From: Sporosarcina sp. E16_8
Lineage (GTDB): Bacteria; Bacillota; Bacilli; Bacillales_A; Planococcaceae
Direction of reading: 5' to 3'
DNA length: 43,504 nt
NCBI RefSeq assembly: GCF_017347095.1
Contig: NZ_JADPRZ010000028.1
Span: forward strand, 1-43,504
Each line of letters begins with the position of its first letter. Positions within the stretch are counted from its first letter, which is position 1. This document shows positions 16,719 to 26,360 of this stretch, piece after piece. A program made the translations under genes and the position numbers. The notes beneath the pieces are model-generated. The model was given only the letters and a program-made list of their open reading frames with translations, made no database searches and was not told the origin of the DNA.

Positions 16719-17948
16719 TTACTTAGTCTCTTCCGGAGTAACAAAATTATTTTTACCTGCTTTCATGCCGGATAGGAAGACGATTAAGGTTGCGCCGATA
16801 ATAATAAGCATCGGAACTGACCAGCCGGATGTGAAATCATGCAATAACCCGAACAACACAGGTCCAATGGCAGCAAGTGCGTAGCCGAAAGATTGCGCCA
16901 TACCTGATAAATCTGCAGCTTCATGCGGTGTTCGTGTACGTAATGAGAAGAACATCATCGACAGTCCAAATGCCGCACCGCCTGCAATTCCAATCATAAT
17001 CATCCATAATGGAACGAGTGCAGTTCCCCCTACCATGATACCTCCATAGCCCAAGAGATATAATATGGCAACGCCAGCTACAATCCAGCGTTGATCTTTT
17101 ACTTTACCTGCCAGAATTGGAACGACAAATGTCATTGGTAATTGAGAAAATTGTAAGAGGGAAACCATCCAACCCGCACTATCCGGACTTATTCCTTGCG
17201 TATTTAACACCTCAGGCATCCAAGCCGAAGTCGTGTAAAATATCAACGATTGAAACCCCATAAAGAATGTAACACTCCACGCCAATGGAGAACGCCATAA
17301 AGCAGGGGATTTAGCTTTATCTGCTGTCATTATCACGGAGTCGGGCAGTCTCTTGTTTTTAAGTTGAGGCAACCAAATGAGTAGTGCGATAAATGTAAGA
17401 AGCGCCCAGATGCCTAACGCGCCTTCCCATCCAAATTGCGTTTCATGGGCAAGCGGTACACTTACGCCAACAGCTATGGATGCGGATAAATTCATCGAGA
17501 CAGAATAAATTCCGGTAATGAGACCGATGTGAAGCGGAAAGTTAAGTTTTATCAAACCTGGTAATAAGACATTTCCAAACGCAATGGCAAGTCCTATTAG
17601 GAAAGTTCCTATGAGCAAATTAGGTGTTGTGCCCAGAGAACGAATAATGATGCCCGCTGTCAATAAAATGAGAGAAACGAATAATGTCAGTTCCATTCCG
17701 AAGCGACGTGCAATTTTCGGAGCGAACGGCGAAATAAGTGCGAACGCGAGCAAAGGGATAGTCGTTAGAAATCCCGCTAATACATTTGAAATGGCCAAGC
17801 TATCTTTAATAGAGGAGATTAATGGTCCAACAGATGTTAAGGGTGATCGAAGTGTGGATGCGATGAAAATGATCCCGATAAGAAGAAACCAAGTATTGCG
17901 TGTGAATTTCAATTTTTTATTTGAATTCATGGAATGTGGATTGGTCAA
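16719..17948 (-). CDS. MFS transporter of the CynX/NimT type
   Basis: A membrane protein of about 409 residues with 12 hydrophobic segments and the family-typical start of helix 1, STLRSPLTSVGPLI. The major facilitator loop GRR-like KIARRFGME lies between helices 2 and 3. CynX/NimT relatives move cyanate, 2-nitroimidazole or other anions; the substrate here is unknown. The longest frame begins at 18068 but would span the xpt promoter. The best start is TTG 17948, which has GGGGG at about seven bases. ATG 17930 lacks a ribosome binding site. Confidence 0.82.
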   Translation of the reverse strand: MTNPHSMNSNKKLKFTRNTWFLLIGIIFIASTLRSPLTSVGPLISSIKDSLAISNVLAGFLTTIPLLAFALISPFAPKIARRFGMELTLFVSLILLTAGIIIRSLGTTPNLLIGTFLIGLAIAFGNVLLPGLIKLNFPLHIGLITGIYSVSMNLSASIAVGVSVPLAHETQFGWEGALGIWALLTFIALLIWLPQLKNKRLPDSVIMTADKAKSPALWRSPLAWSVTFFMGFQSLIFYTTSAWMPEVLNTQGISPDSAGWMVSLLQFSQLPMTFVVPILAGKVKDQRWIVAGVAILYLLGYGGIMVGGTALVPLWMIMIGIAGGAAFGLSMMFFSLRTRTPHEAADLSGMAQSFGYALAAIGPVLFGLLHDFTSGWSVPMLIIIGATLIVFLSGMKAGKNNFVTPEETK

Positions 17949-18050
17949 GATAATGCCCCCAAAGTCTACTTGTTTCATCAACAATAACACATTCAGTGTG
18001 CAGAGTACGTTCATTGAATTGAGTGAATCATTTTTTAACTTTTGAGTACG

Positions 18051-18078
18051 TTGAAATCTGATTTTCACATGCTATACT
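18051..18078 (+). promoter_or_regulatory. Sigma-A promoter of xpt-pbuX
   Basis: TTGAAA, 16 bases, TATACT with a TG one base upstream of the -10. The riboswitch aptamer starts about 20 bases downstream, as in other purine-riboswitch leaders. Confidence 0.68.
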
Positions 18079-18095
18079 AATAACATTCTAATAGT

Positions 18096-18172
18096 ATTCG
18101 CTCATATAATAGCGGGGATATGGCCCGCAAGTTTCTACCGATTTACCGTAAATAAATCGACTATGGGAAGCA
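18096..18172 (+). ncRNA. Purine riboswitch, guanine class
   Basis: The aptamer core reads CTCATATAAT, then GGATATGGCCCGC, GTTTCTACCG, and ends CGACTATGGG. P1 pairs CTCATA with TATGGG. The specificity base is C in GACTATGGG, which marks guanine/xanthine-type rather than adenine (U) binding. It precedes xanthine phosphoribosyltransferase and xanthine permease genes, exactly as in B. subtilis. Confidence 0.95.
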
Positions 18173-18231
18173 ACGGATTGAAAAAGTCGTACTCATTTAT
18201 TTGGGTATGTCTCTTTCTTTTCCATTCGGCA

Positions 18232-20211
<1,980 letters not shown>

Positions 20212-20228
20212 ATAACGAATTTAATCAA

Positions 20229-20276
20229 TAAAGCAATCCCTCAGTCCGAAATGGATTGAGGGATTGCTTTATTTTT
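20229..20276 (+). terminator. Terminator of xpt-pbuX
   Basis: AAAGCAATCCCTCA pairs with TGAGGGATTGCTTT, then ATTTTT. Confidence 0.92.
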
Positions 20277-20585
20277 AGGAAATATTTATTTGGCTACTAT
20301 ATAATAGATGAAATGTCTACAATTGTATGTCCAATTCCGCGTCATTGTTGTATAATGGCGATAAAGTGATATATTCTGGGTACGTTAATCTAAGTAAATA
20401 GTCGGCACTTAACAAATAGACTGTTCTTCCAACGCCGCTTTGTACATTGTGATTGCCATACGCAATATGCCCACCCGAAAATCATAGGGTAGTAATTTTC
20501 GTGAGATAAAAAGTATGATCACTAGACAGTGCAAGCCACAACATGCAACGATTACTAGATAGCATTAAGTAAAGGGGAAGATTCC
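20277..20585. other. Long leader of the Cof-phosphatase gene
   Basis: A -10 box, TATAAT (20350-20355), without a convincing -35 is followed by about 230 bases before the GTG start. The leader contains a hairpin, CGAAAAT...ATTTTCG (20476-20501). No known riboswitch core is recognised and no gene is present. Confidence 0.4.
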
Positions 20586-21401
20586 GTGTATAAACTAATT
20601 GCGATTGACCTTGATGGGACATTACTTACGGATGAATTATTGATTACGCCAAGAACAATCAAGGCAATTCAAAAAGTAGTAGAATTAGGAACGGTTGTCA
20701 CGATTGCGACGGGGCGTATGTTTCCATCGGCAAAATTATTTGCACAGCAACTTGGCATAGATGTACCTGTGATTACGTATCAGGGGGCAATCATTAAAAG
20801 CGTGGATGACAATGAAGTGATGTATGAGAGACTTATTCCGCCTAATATTTCACAAAAGTTAGTTGAGATTGCTCATGATAAAAAAATACATTTACAAGTT
20901 TATCAAGATGATATTCTTTATTGCGCATCAGAAAACGACAAGATTATTGAGTACTCCAAAAAGTCGAAAGTCCCGTATGTGATAGAATCGGATCTCGGCA
21001 AGCTTGCCGAAAAAGGATTTACAAAAGCTCTCTTTATCGAAGAGCCTATGTACCTTGCGGGTTTACAGGACGAATTGCGGGAATTGTTTGGAGAGGGCGC
21101 ACATATCGCAAAGTCTTTAGTGAACTACCTAGAAGTGACACATCCGGAAGCTAACAAGGGATGTGCTTTATTGCATCTAGCGGGTAAGCTTGGTATCGAT
21201 CGTACTGAAATTATCGGTATTGGTGACAACCACAATGACATTGAACTGATAAAAACAGCTGGTCTAGGTATCGCAATGGGTAACGCGGTCCAGGAATTGA
21301 AAGACCTTGCGGATTATACTTCACTGACAAACAATGAAGAAGGCGTGCTCCATGCAATTGAGAAATTTGTTTTAGAGCCATTGGGAGCAATGATTGAATG
21401 A
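20586..21401 (+). CDS. Cof-type HAD-IIB phosphatase
   Basis: A 271-residue HAD hydrolase. Motif I is DLDGTLLTD with nucleophile Asp8 and Asp10, motif II is TIATGR, motif III has Lys in NKGCALLHLA, and motif IV is GIGDNHNDIELI. The alpha/beta cap (about 85-185) places it in subclass IIB. Such enzymes dephosphorylate sugar phosphates, FMN or pyridoxal phosphate; the substrate is not determinable. The GTG start has AAAGGGGA nearby. It is monocistronic. Confidence 0.88.
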   Translation: MYKLIAIDLDGTLLTDELLITPRTIKAIQKVVELGTVVTIATGRMFPSAKLFAQQLGIDVPVITYQGAIIKSVDDNEVMYERLIPPNISQKLVEIAHDKKIHLQVYQDDILYCASENDKIIEYSKKSKVPYVIESDLGKLAEKGFTKALFIEEPMYLAGLQDELRELFGEGAHIAKSLVNYLEVTHPEANKGCALLHLAGKLGIDRTEIIGIGDNHNDIELIKTAGLGIAMGNAVQELKDLADYTSLTNNEEGVLHAIEKFVLEPLGAMIE

Positions 21402-21441
21402 TGGTAGAGGTAACTTCCTTTGTTGTTAAAAGTAGTTGAAT

Positions 21442-21494
21442 AAGGCTATCTCCTTGGTCAGTTGTATTGACTTAAAGGGATAGTCTTTTTTGTT
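21442..21494 (+). terminator. Terminator after the Cof-type phosphatase
   Basis: AAGGCTATCTCCTT pairs with AAGGGATAGTCTT (one bulge, two wobbles) followed by TTTTT. Confidence 0.7.
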
Positions 21495-21630
21495 TTTAAA
21501 AATAAGAGCATATTTAAAAAAACTACGAGTAAACACGGATAAATGTGGAATACTAACTGCTAAGTCATTTTGAAAACATAGTTTTTTGTGTTTTTCGTAC
21601 AATTTATTTACTTATGTCATTTCGTTTGCT

Positions 21631-21675
21631 AAACTCATTTAGTTGTATGACGTCAGACGACGAAAATGAGTTTTT
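21631..21675 (+). terminator. Terminator-like hairpin in the leader of the nucleoside transporter gene
   Basis: AAACTCATTT pairs perfectly with AAATGAGTTT and runs into TTTTT about 70 bases before the TTG start. The 23-base loop contains GACGTC. It may attenuate the transporter gene or close an unseen upstream transcript. Confidence 0.6.
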
Positions 21676-21745
21676 ATATAGTGCGAATTGGCGTATTAGT
21701 AACAAAACTACAAATGGGAAAATTCCATATAAAGAGGTGTACTAG

Positions 21746-22957
21746 TTGAATTTTTTGTGGGGGCTTTTAGGGGTAGTTGTGGTGTTGGGAATTGCATTTC
21801 TTTTATCTAATGGAAAGAAATTGATTAATTACCGGACTATCATTGTTGGTTTAACTATCCAAGTGACATTTGCATTTGTCGTCTTGAAATGGGAAGCGGG
21901 GAGAGCGGGGTTAATATGGTTTTCCGGACTCGTGCAAAATGTTATTGACTATGCGGGAGAAGGGGTTGCATTTCTTTTTGGTCCGGCAGCGGATGTTGAA
22001 GGATTCGGTTTTGTCTTTGCATTCCAAGTTTTGACAATCATCATTTTCTTTTCTGCCTTGATTTCCGTGTTATATTATCTTGGAATTATGCAGCTGGTAA
22101 TCAAGTTAATCGGAGGTGCTTTATCGAAACTGCTTGGCACGAGTAAAGCGGAATCGGTGTCTGCGGCGGCGAATATATTTGTCGGACAGACGGAAGCTCC
22201 ACTGGTCATCCGTCCATTTCTGGCAAACATGACAAAGTCAGAGCTTTTTGCAGTTATGACAGGGGGTCTAGCATCTGTTGCGGGTTCTGTTCTCGCGGGT
22301 TATGCACTCTTGGGAGTTCCACTTGAGTATTTGATTGCAGCAAGTTTCATGGCTGCACCTGCCGGGTTAGTGATGGCAAAAATATTGATACCTGAAACCG
22401 AAAAGTCGGAAGTTGCCGATTTTGAGATGGGTAAGGATCAGGAATCGGTAAACGTTATTGATGCTGCAGCGCGTGGGGCAGCGGATGGATTAAAGCTCGC
22501 TCTCAATGTGGGGGCAATGCTACTGGCGTTCATTGCGCTAATCGCTTTAATGAATGGAATGTTAGGCGGACTCGGCAAGTTTATCGGTTTTGAATCGTTG
22601 ACGGTTGAGGGGATTTTAGGCGTTGTATTTGCACCGCTTGCGTTTGCTATTGGTGTACCTTGGTCTGAGGCGGTCATAGCAGGCGGATTCATCGGTCAAA
22701 AGCTCGTGTTGAATGAGTTTGTCGCATATGCGGCATTCGCGCCTGAAATTGCTTCACTTAGCCCTAAAACGGTCATCGTCGTCAGCTTTGCGCTTTGCGG
22801 CTTTGCAAACTTAAGTTCATTGGCAATCCTTCTTGGAGGTTTAGGTTCTCTAGCGCCAAGTCGACGTCCTGACATTGCAAGACTGGGTATTCGTGCGGTG
22901 GCAGCGGGGCTGTTAGCCTCGTTATTGAGTGCTGCTATTGCAGGGATGTTTATCTAA
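21746..22957 (+). CDS. CNT-family nucleoside transporter (NupC/NupG-like)
   Basis: A 403-residue concentrative nucleoside transporter with about eight to ten membrane helices. The conserved block [20 protein letters not shown] holds the nucleoside-binding Glu/Gln, and [12 protein letters not shown] lies near the C-terminus. It imports nucleosides with protons or sodium. Purine versus pyrimidine preference cannot be told. The phosphopentomutase and pyrimidine nucleoside phosphorylase genes 4-6 kb downstream would use the imported substrate. The TTG start has AAAGAGGTG upstream. Confidence 0.9.
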   Translation: MNFLWGLLGVVVVLGIAFLLSNGKKLINYRTIIVGLTIQVTFAFVVLKWEAGRAGLIWFSGLVQNVIDYAGEGVAFLFGPAADVEGFGFVFAFQVLTIIIFFSALISVLYYLGIMQLVIKLIGGALSKLLGTSKAESVSAAANIFVGQTEAPLVIRPFLANMTKSELFAVMTGGLASVAGSVLAGYALLGVPLEYLIAASFMAAPAGLVMAKILIPETEKSEVADFEMGKDQESVNVIDAAARGAADGLKLALNVGAMLLAFIALIALMNGMLGGLGKFIGFESLTVEGILGVVFAPLAFAIGVPWSEAVIAGGFIGQKLVLNEFVAYAAFAPEIASLSPKTVIVVSFALCGFANLSSLAILLGGLGSLAPSRRPDIARLGIRAVAAGLLASLLSAAIAGMFI

Positions 22958-22967
22958 TTTATTGTTT

Positions 22968-23010
22968 ATATGAAAAGGAGCTTGGGTTAACCAAGCTCCT
23001 TTTCATATAT
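22968..23010. terminator. Terminator after the CNT transporter
   Basis: A near-perfect stem, ATATGAAAAGGAGCTTGG against CCAAGCTCCTTTTCATAT, with a GTTAA loop. Confidence 0.92.
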
Positions 23011-23044
23011 TCTTTTTGTCTAAAGTATCTCTTGCTAATAACAC

Positions 23045-23170
23045 GTGGCGGTCATAATACGGCTTATGCCGGTCATAATCAAAGCCATGGCGAGCATAAC
23101 AGGTCTCATGGCGGTCATAAGTGTGCTCGTGGCGAGCATAACGAGCTCTATGGCGGTCATAACCGGATGA
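23045..23170. repeat. Six-unit 21-bp tandem repeat
   Basis: Units start at 23045, 23066, 23087, 23108, 23129 and 23150, each 21 bp, with core (A/G)TGGCGGTCATAA followed by a variable half. Two units carry GCGAGCATAA instead of GCGGTCATAA. Each core is quasi-palindromic (TATG-N5-CATA). A reading frame crosses it, giving GGHN-like heptads, but it has no ribosome binding site or proper start. I treat it as a minisatellite rather than a gene. Confidence 0.85.
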
Positions 23171-23253
23171 ACGATTATTGTTACAGCAAGAAATGCCTTG
23201 AACCTGAGGGGCAGTAACGTATACAGTTCATTGTTTGTTCCTGTAGACGAGAA

Positions 23254-24156
23254 TCAAGCGCGATGCTCTTTGTAATTGTGTATGTTCGTGATATTCCCTA
23301 GCCGAGCAATTTCTTCATCTGTTGTTTTTTTCTCGTAAGCGATAATCGAATCGAGCAATTGCTCAGTTGTGCGCGCACCAACGAGGGCGGATGCCACTGT
23401 TTTATCATGAAGGGCGAAAGCGATTGCCGCCGCGTGTAGGTCAACTGATTGTTCACCTAGCGCATGGACAGTACGTGTCAATTCACCCGCATCATACTCT
23501 ACAAATCCATTCGCTTTTACAGCTCTTGTCAAGCCTTCAGATGTCAAGAAGCCTTTTGCAATCGTCCCTCTCGTAACAACAGAGGCGCCGGCTTCGTGGA
23601 TCATTGGAAACCATTCTTCTGGTCTGCGGTCAAGCAGATTATATTGCATCATGACAGAGACCGCCGAACTAGTATCCAAGAATCGTTTAATAACATTTGG
23701 GCGAATTGAAGAAATACCATATTGACGAATAAGCCCGTCTTTTTTTAAGCTTTCAAATGCATCAATTGTTTCCGTCACATTGTCTTCCATTGTCCCGCCA
23801 TGAAGCTGATAGACATCGATATAATCAATGTCGAGGCGCAATAGACTTTGTTTGACGGCCTCCATAATATGCTCTTTAGAAGAATCCCATGTCCATCCTT
23901 CACCACCTGGATTCATTTTATTGCCGGCTTTCGTCGCAAGAATAATGTCGTTCCGTCTTCCTTTTAGCGCTGATCCCAGAAGTTCTTCATTTTTACCGCC
24001 ATTATACAAATCGGCTGTATCAAAATAATTGATGCCTGCGTGAATGGCGGCGTCGACGATGTTTTTCGATTCAGTTAAGTCACCTGGCAGCGACATGCAA
24101 CCGAGGCCAATTTCGGAAATGTATAGACCACTTTTACCCAACTCTCTTTTCTTCAT
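23254..24156 (-). CDS. Aldo/keto reductase (YqkF-like)
   Basis: A 300-residue NADPH-dependent reductase with a TIM-barrel fold. The catalytic tetrad is visible: Asp and Tyr in YFDTADLYNGGKNEE, Lys in ILATKAG, His in DVYQLHGG. The start begins MKKRELGKSGLYISEIGLG, chosen because GGGGGTG lies five bases upstream; a longer frame at 24180 contains that ribosome site inside the coding sequence. In B. subtilis yqkF neighbours nudF, as here, though this gene is divergent from nudF. The substrate is unknown. Confidence 0.9.
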   Translation of the reverse strand: MKKRELGKSGLYISEIGLGCMSLPGDLTESKNIVDAAIHAGINYFDTADLYNGGKNEELLGSALKGRRNDIILATKAGNKMNPGGEGWTWDSSKEHIMEAVKQSLLRLDIDYIDVYQLHGGTMEDNVTETIDAFESLKKDGLIRQYGISSIRPNVIKRFLDTSSAVSVMMQYNLLDRRPEEWFPMIHEAGASVVTRGTIAKGFLTSEGLTRAVKANGFVEYDAGELTRTVHALGEQSVDLHAAAIAFALHDKTVASALVGARTTEQLLDSIIAYEKKTTDEEIARLGNITNIHNYKEHRA

Positions 24157-24182
24157 GAAAGCACCCCCTGTTTTGTTCATGT

Positions 24183-24425
24183 CTAGACTTCAGCGCCTAG
24201 CACCTAGGCCCACACGAAGTGGGTCATGCAGCTATTGCGACAGGACGTCGCGAACTTAGGCTGCCTTCCTCTGTCGCTTCAGTCCTTAAGTTAAAGGCAA
24301 AGATCGCCTTTATCTTAAGACCCTTCGACGTACAGGACATACTAGTGCCGACGTCGCCACAGGACGTGGCGAATTTAGTCGGCCAGCGCATTTCGGGTCT
24401 ACCAAGGCGCTTGCGCTTTTCTTCA
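24183..24425. repeat. Composite intergenic structured repeat (two hairpin copies)
   Basis: Begins GTCTAGACTTCAGCGCCTAG and ends GGCGCTTGCGCTTTTCTT, ends shared with the element at 39003-39125. Inside are two hairpins with the loop AGGAC: GCGAC/GTCGC (24237-24251) and GCCAC/GTGGC (24356-24370). Outer stems are CAGC/GCTG and GCCGA/TCGGC. A third hairpin uses CTTAAG/CTTAAG and AAAGGC/GCCTTT around 24283-24320. Stem changes are compensated between copies. The element fills the gap between the divergent aldo/keto reductase and nudF genes. Confidence 0.8.
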
Positions 24426-24472
24426 TGGTACAATGACGTCACACTATTATCCATAAAAAGGAGTCGGAAGCG

Positions 24473-25018
24473 ATGAGTAAATATGAAGAAAAGACAATTT
24501 CAGGTGAAACAGTTTATGAAGGGAAAATTATTACACTGCGTGTTGAGGAAGTGGAACTTCCAGATGGTAAGAAAGCGACACGTGAATTGATCAAACATCC
24601 GGGGGCAGTTTCCATCATTCCGATTACTGCTGACGGGAAAATTGTGCTCGTTGAACAATACCGAAAAGCGCTGGAACGTACACTTATTGAAATTCCAGCG
24701 GGGAAAATTGATCCGGGTGAAGAACCTGCAGTGACGGCGGTCCGCGAACTGGAAGAGGAAACGGGGTACGGGGCGAAAGAATTTACCTACATTCAGTCCT
24801 TTGCAACGTCTCCTGGCTTTGCAGATGAGGTAATTCATATGTATTTAGCACAAGATCTTTATAAAATAGAAAATCCTGCTGCTGGAGATGAAGATGAATT
24901 CATTGGGCTACTAGAAGTTACACTTGAAGAAGCAGAAGAAATGGTTGCCTTAGGAAAAATTTTCGATGCAAAAACTGCGTTCGCTGTTCTTTATGCTAAA
25001 AACCTTTTAACAAAGTGA
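24473..25018 (+). CDS. nudF: ADP-ribose pyrophosphatase (Nudix)
   Basis: A 181-residue Nudix hydrolase that splits ADP-ribose to AMP and ribose 5-phosphate. The Nudix box GX5EX7REUXEEXGU is complete, from GKIDPGEEP through RELEEETGY (about residues 82-104). The C-terminal half has the ADPRase-type TSPGFADEVIHMYLA. AAAGGAG lies about nine bases before the ATG. It holds the same position as yqkG/nudF in B. subtilis, upstream of fur. Confidence 0.92.
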   Translation: MSKYEEKTISGETVYEGKIITLRVEEVELPDGKKATRELIKHPGAVSIIPITADGKIVLVEQYRKALERTLIEIPAGKIDPGEEPAVTAVRELEEETGYGAKEFTYIQSFATSPGFADEVIHMYLAQDLYKIENPAAGDEDEFIGLLEVTLEEAEEMVALGKIFDAKTAFAVLYAKNLLTK

Positions 25019-25043
25019 CCTAATTTTGAACGGACAAGCATAT

Positions 25044-25145
25044 GTTGAACCAATCGGGCTTTTACGGCCAGTTGACCCCTATTTACGCTTTATTCTTATG
25101 CCAAACTCTTGATTGGGGTTTTACTGCCCGTTAATGCGGGATAAA
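25044..25145. repeat. Short dispersed repeat, two copies in the nudF downstream gap
   Basis: A ~37-bp unit at 25109-25145 starts TTGATTGGGG, contains TTTTACTGCCCGTTAATGCG and ends GATAAA, with a small CCCG/CGGG hairpin. A degenerate copy lies at 25044-25075 and a clear one at 34726-34763. The function is unknown. Confidence 0.6.
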
Positions 25146-25163
25146 CTATGCGGAGGTGCAGCT

Positions 25164-25679
25164 ATGGTCCGTTCTTTATCGTTCATTCACTTATTTGTCA
25201 TTCTTGCGATTGGCTTTATCGGAGGAGCGCTCTTATTTCGTGAGATGCCAGCGACTGCGGTAGAGAGGGTAGTTACATTTTATGATGCTCGGGTCGTTTT
25301 AGGACATGATGCAGGTTATATTAAACCTGTTGGTATGGCAGCCCTATTTTTCATCATTGCGTTTATACTGGCGATGTTTAGGAAAACAAGATTCACAGTA
25401 TTATTTTTCGGGGCAGTGAAATGTGTTCTTTTCGGCTTGTCATCTTCCTATTTACTAGCTTCCGGTACGAAAATAATGGCCTATTCAATTTGGTGGTTTC
25501 CGTTTCAGTTCCTTATTTGTTTTCTATTTCTAGTGTATTGTGCGATCCTAAGTCCACCTTACTTTATGCGTTCCACGATGGGGAAAGGGCCCAATAAACG
25601 CGCATTACCAACGATAATTGGCATTTCGATTGCCATACTTGCTATCGAAATTATCGTCTTTCAATTCATTTTTAAATAG
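25164..25679 (+). CDS. Five-helix membrane protein in the spoIIM position
   Basis: A 171-residue protein with five predicted membrane helices (about 5-25, 56-75, 80-102, 109-132 and 147-170). The position between nudF and fur and the helix count match spoIIM, whose product works in the SpoIIDMP engulfment machine. The sequence does not resemble classical SpoIIM and is about 40 residues shorter, so identity is only positional. ATG 25164 is set by GGAGGTG five bases before it; an upstream TTG at 25113 lies inside a repeat. There is no visible terminator before the fur promoter. Confidence 0.6.
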   Translation: MVRSLSFIHLFVILAIGFIGGALLFREMPATAVERVVTFYDARVVLGHDAGYIKPVGMAALFFIIAFILAMFRKTRFTVLFFGAVKCVLFGLSSSYLLASGTKIMAYSIWWFPFQFLICFLFLVYCAILSPPYFMRSTMGKGPNKRALPTIIGISIAILAIEIIVFQFIFK

Positions 25680-25718
25680 AATATATTCGTCCTTAATTAA
25701 CTGTCTGCTCCCTTTCTG

Positions 25719-25748
25719 TTGTCATAAGGAAAGACCATTTGTTATAAT
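25719..25748 (+). promoter_or_regulatory. Sigma-A promoter of fur
   Basis: TTGTCA, 18 bases, TATAAT, about 25 bases before the fur start codon. I see no convincing Fur box overlapping it. Confidence 0.75.
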
Positions 25749-25773
25749 GGAGTCAGTTTGAGGGGGGCGTCGT

Positions 25774-26232
25774 ATGGAGAGCCGAATCGATCGGATAAAA
25801 AAACAATTGCATGGGGCCAGCTACAAGCTGACACCTCAGCGCGAAGCGACGGTTTTGGTCCTCCTTGAGCATGAGGAAGACCATCTGAGTGCTGAAGATG
25901 TATTTTTGCTAGTCAAAGAGAAAGCACCGGAAATCGGGCTTGCAACCGTGTATCGTACGTTGGAATTGCTAACAGATCTTAAAGTAGTCGATAAAATCAA
26001 TTTTGGTGACGGTGTATCGAGATATGATCTGCGGCAGGAAGGTGCTGCTCATTTCCATCATCATCTTATTTGTATCGAATGTGGAACAGTGGATGAAATT
26101 CAGGAGGATCTTCTCGGAGATGTCGAAAAGATCGTTGAAAGCCGCTTTGAATTCGCTATTAAAGACCATTGGTTAACGTTTCACGGTATTTGCAAAAGAT
26201 GTAAATCCGATGTGGATGAAAGTGAAAAGTGA
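25774..26232 (+). CDS. fur: Ferric uptake regulator
   Basis: A 152-residue Fe(II)-dependent repressor. The N-terminal winged helix includes YKLTPQREATVL and the recognition helix GLATVYRTLELL. The metal/dimer domain has HFHHHLICIEC and a second CKRC pair for structural zinc. The place before xerD is the B. subtilis place for fur itself, which argues against PerR or Zur, although paralogues share the motifs. GGGGGGC precedes the ATG. Confidence 0.88.
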   Translation: MESRIDRIKKQLHGASYKLTPQREATVLVLLEHEEDHLSAEDVFLLVKEKAPEIGLATVYRTLELLTDLKVVDKINFGDGVSRYDLRQEGAAHFHHHLICIECGTVDEIQEDLLGDVEKIVESRFEFAIKDHWLTFHGICKRCKSDVDESEK

Positions 26233-26236
26233 GATG

Positions 26237-26263
26237 AGGGATGGCATAATGCTGTCCCTTTTG
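26237..26263 (+). terminator. Weak terminator after fur
   Basis: AGGGATGGCA pairs fully with TGCTGTCCCT (two G-U pairs) around TAA, followed by only TTT. Partial read-through into xerD is likely. Confidence 0.55.
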
Positions 26264-26306
26264 TCGTTGGACTTAAACCTGTACTAACCGAAGGGGGGAA
26301 AGGGAT

Positions 26307-26360
26307 TTGATCAAATTAAAGGCAGATGGAAACTGTTTTTCAGTTTCCCGCTGGTTATGA
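26307..26360 (+). CDS. Possible 17-codon leader peptide coupled to xerD
   Basis: TTG start with GGGGGGAAAGGGA upstream encodes MIKLKADGNCFSVSRWL and stops in TTATGA, overlapping the xerD ATG. xerD itself lacks a ribosome binding site. B. subtilis has the DUF4227 gene yqzK in this gap; this peptide does not resemble it. Its role is probably only to deliver ribosomes to xerD. Confidence 0.45.
   Translation: MIKLKADGNCFSVSRWL

Noticed and set aside
17949..18068. N-terminal extension of the MFS transporter to 18068
   Set aside because: It would cover the xpt promoter region, and the added 40 residues do not resemble the family. A good GGGGG site supports TTG 17948.
23032..23217. Plus-strand frame of 61 codons across the 21-bp tandem repeat (His/Gly/Asn-rich)
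   Set aside because: The start is a TTG without a ribosome binding site just after a terminator. The protein pattern follows automatically from the 21-bp DNA period.
24183..24425. CRISPR array in the repeat-rich gap
   Set aside because: Only two hairpin copies of differing sequence, no regular spacing, no unique spacers and no cas genes.
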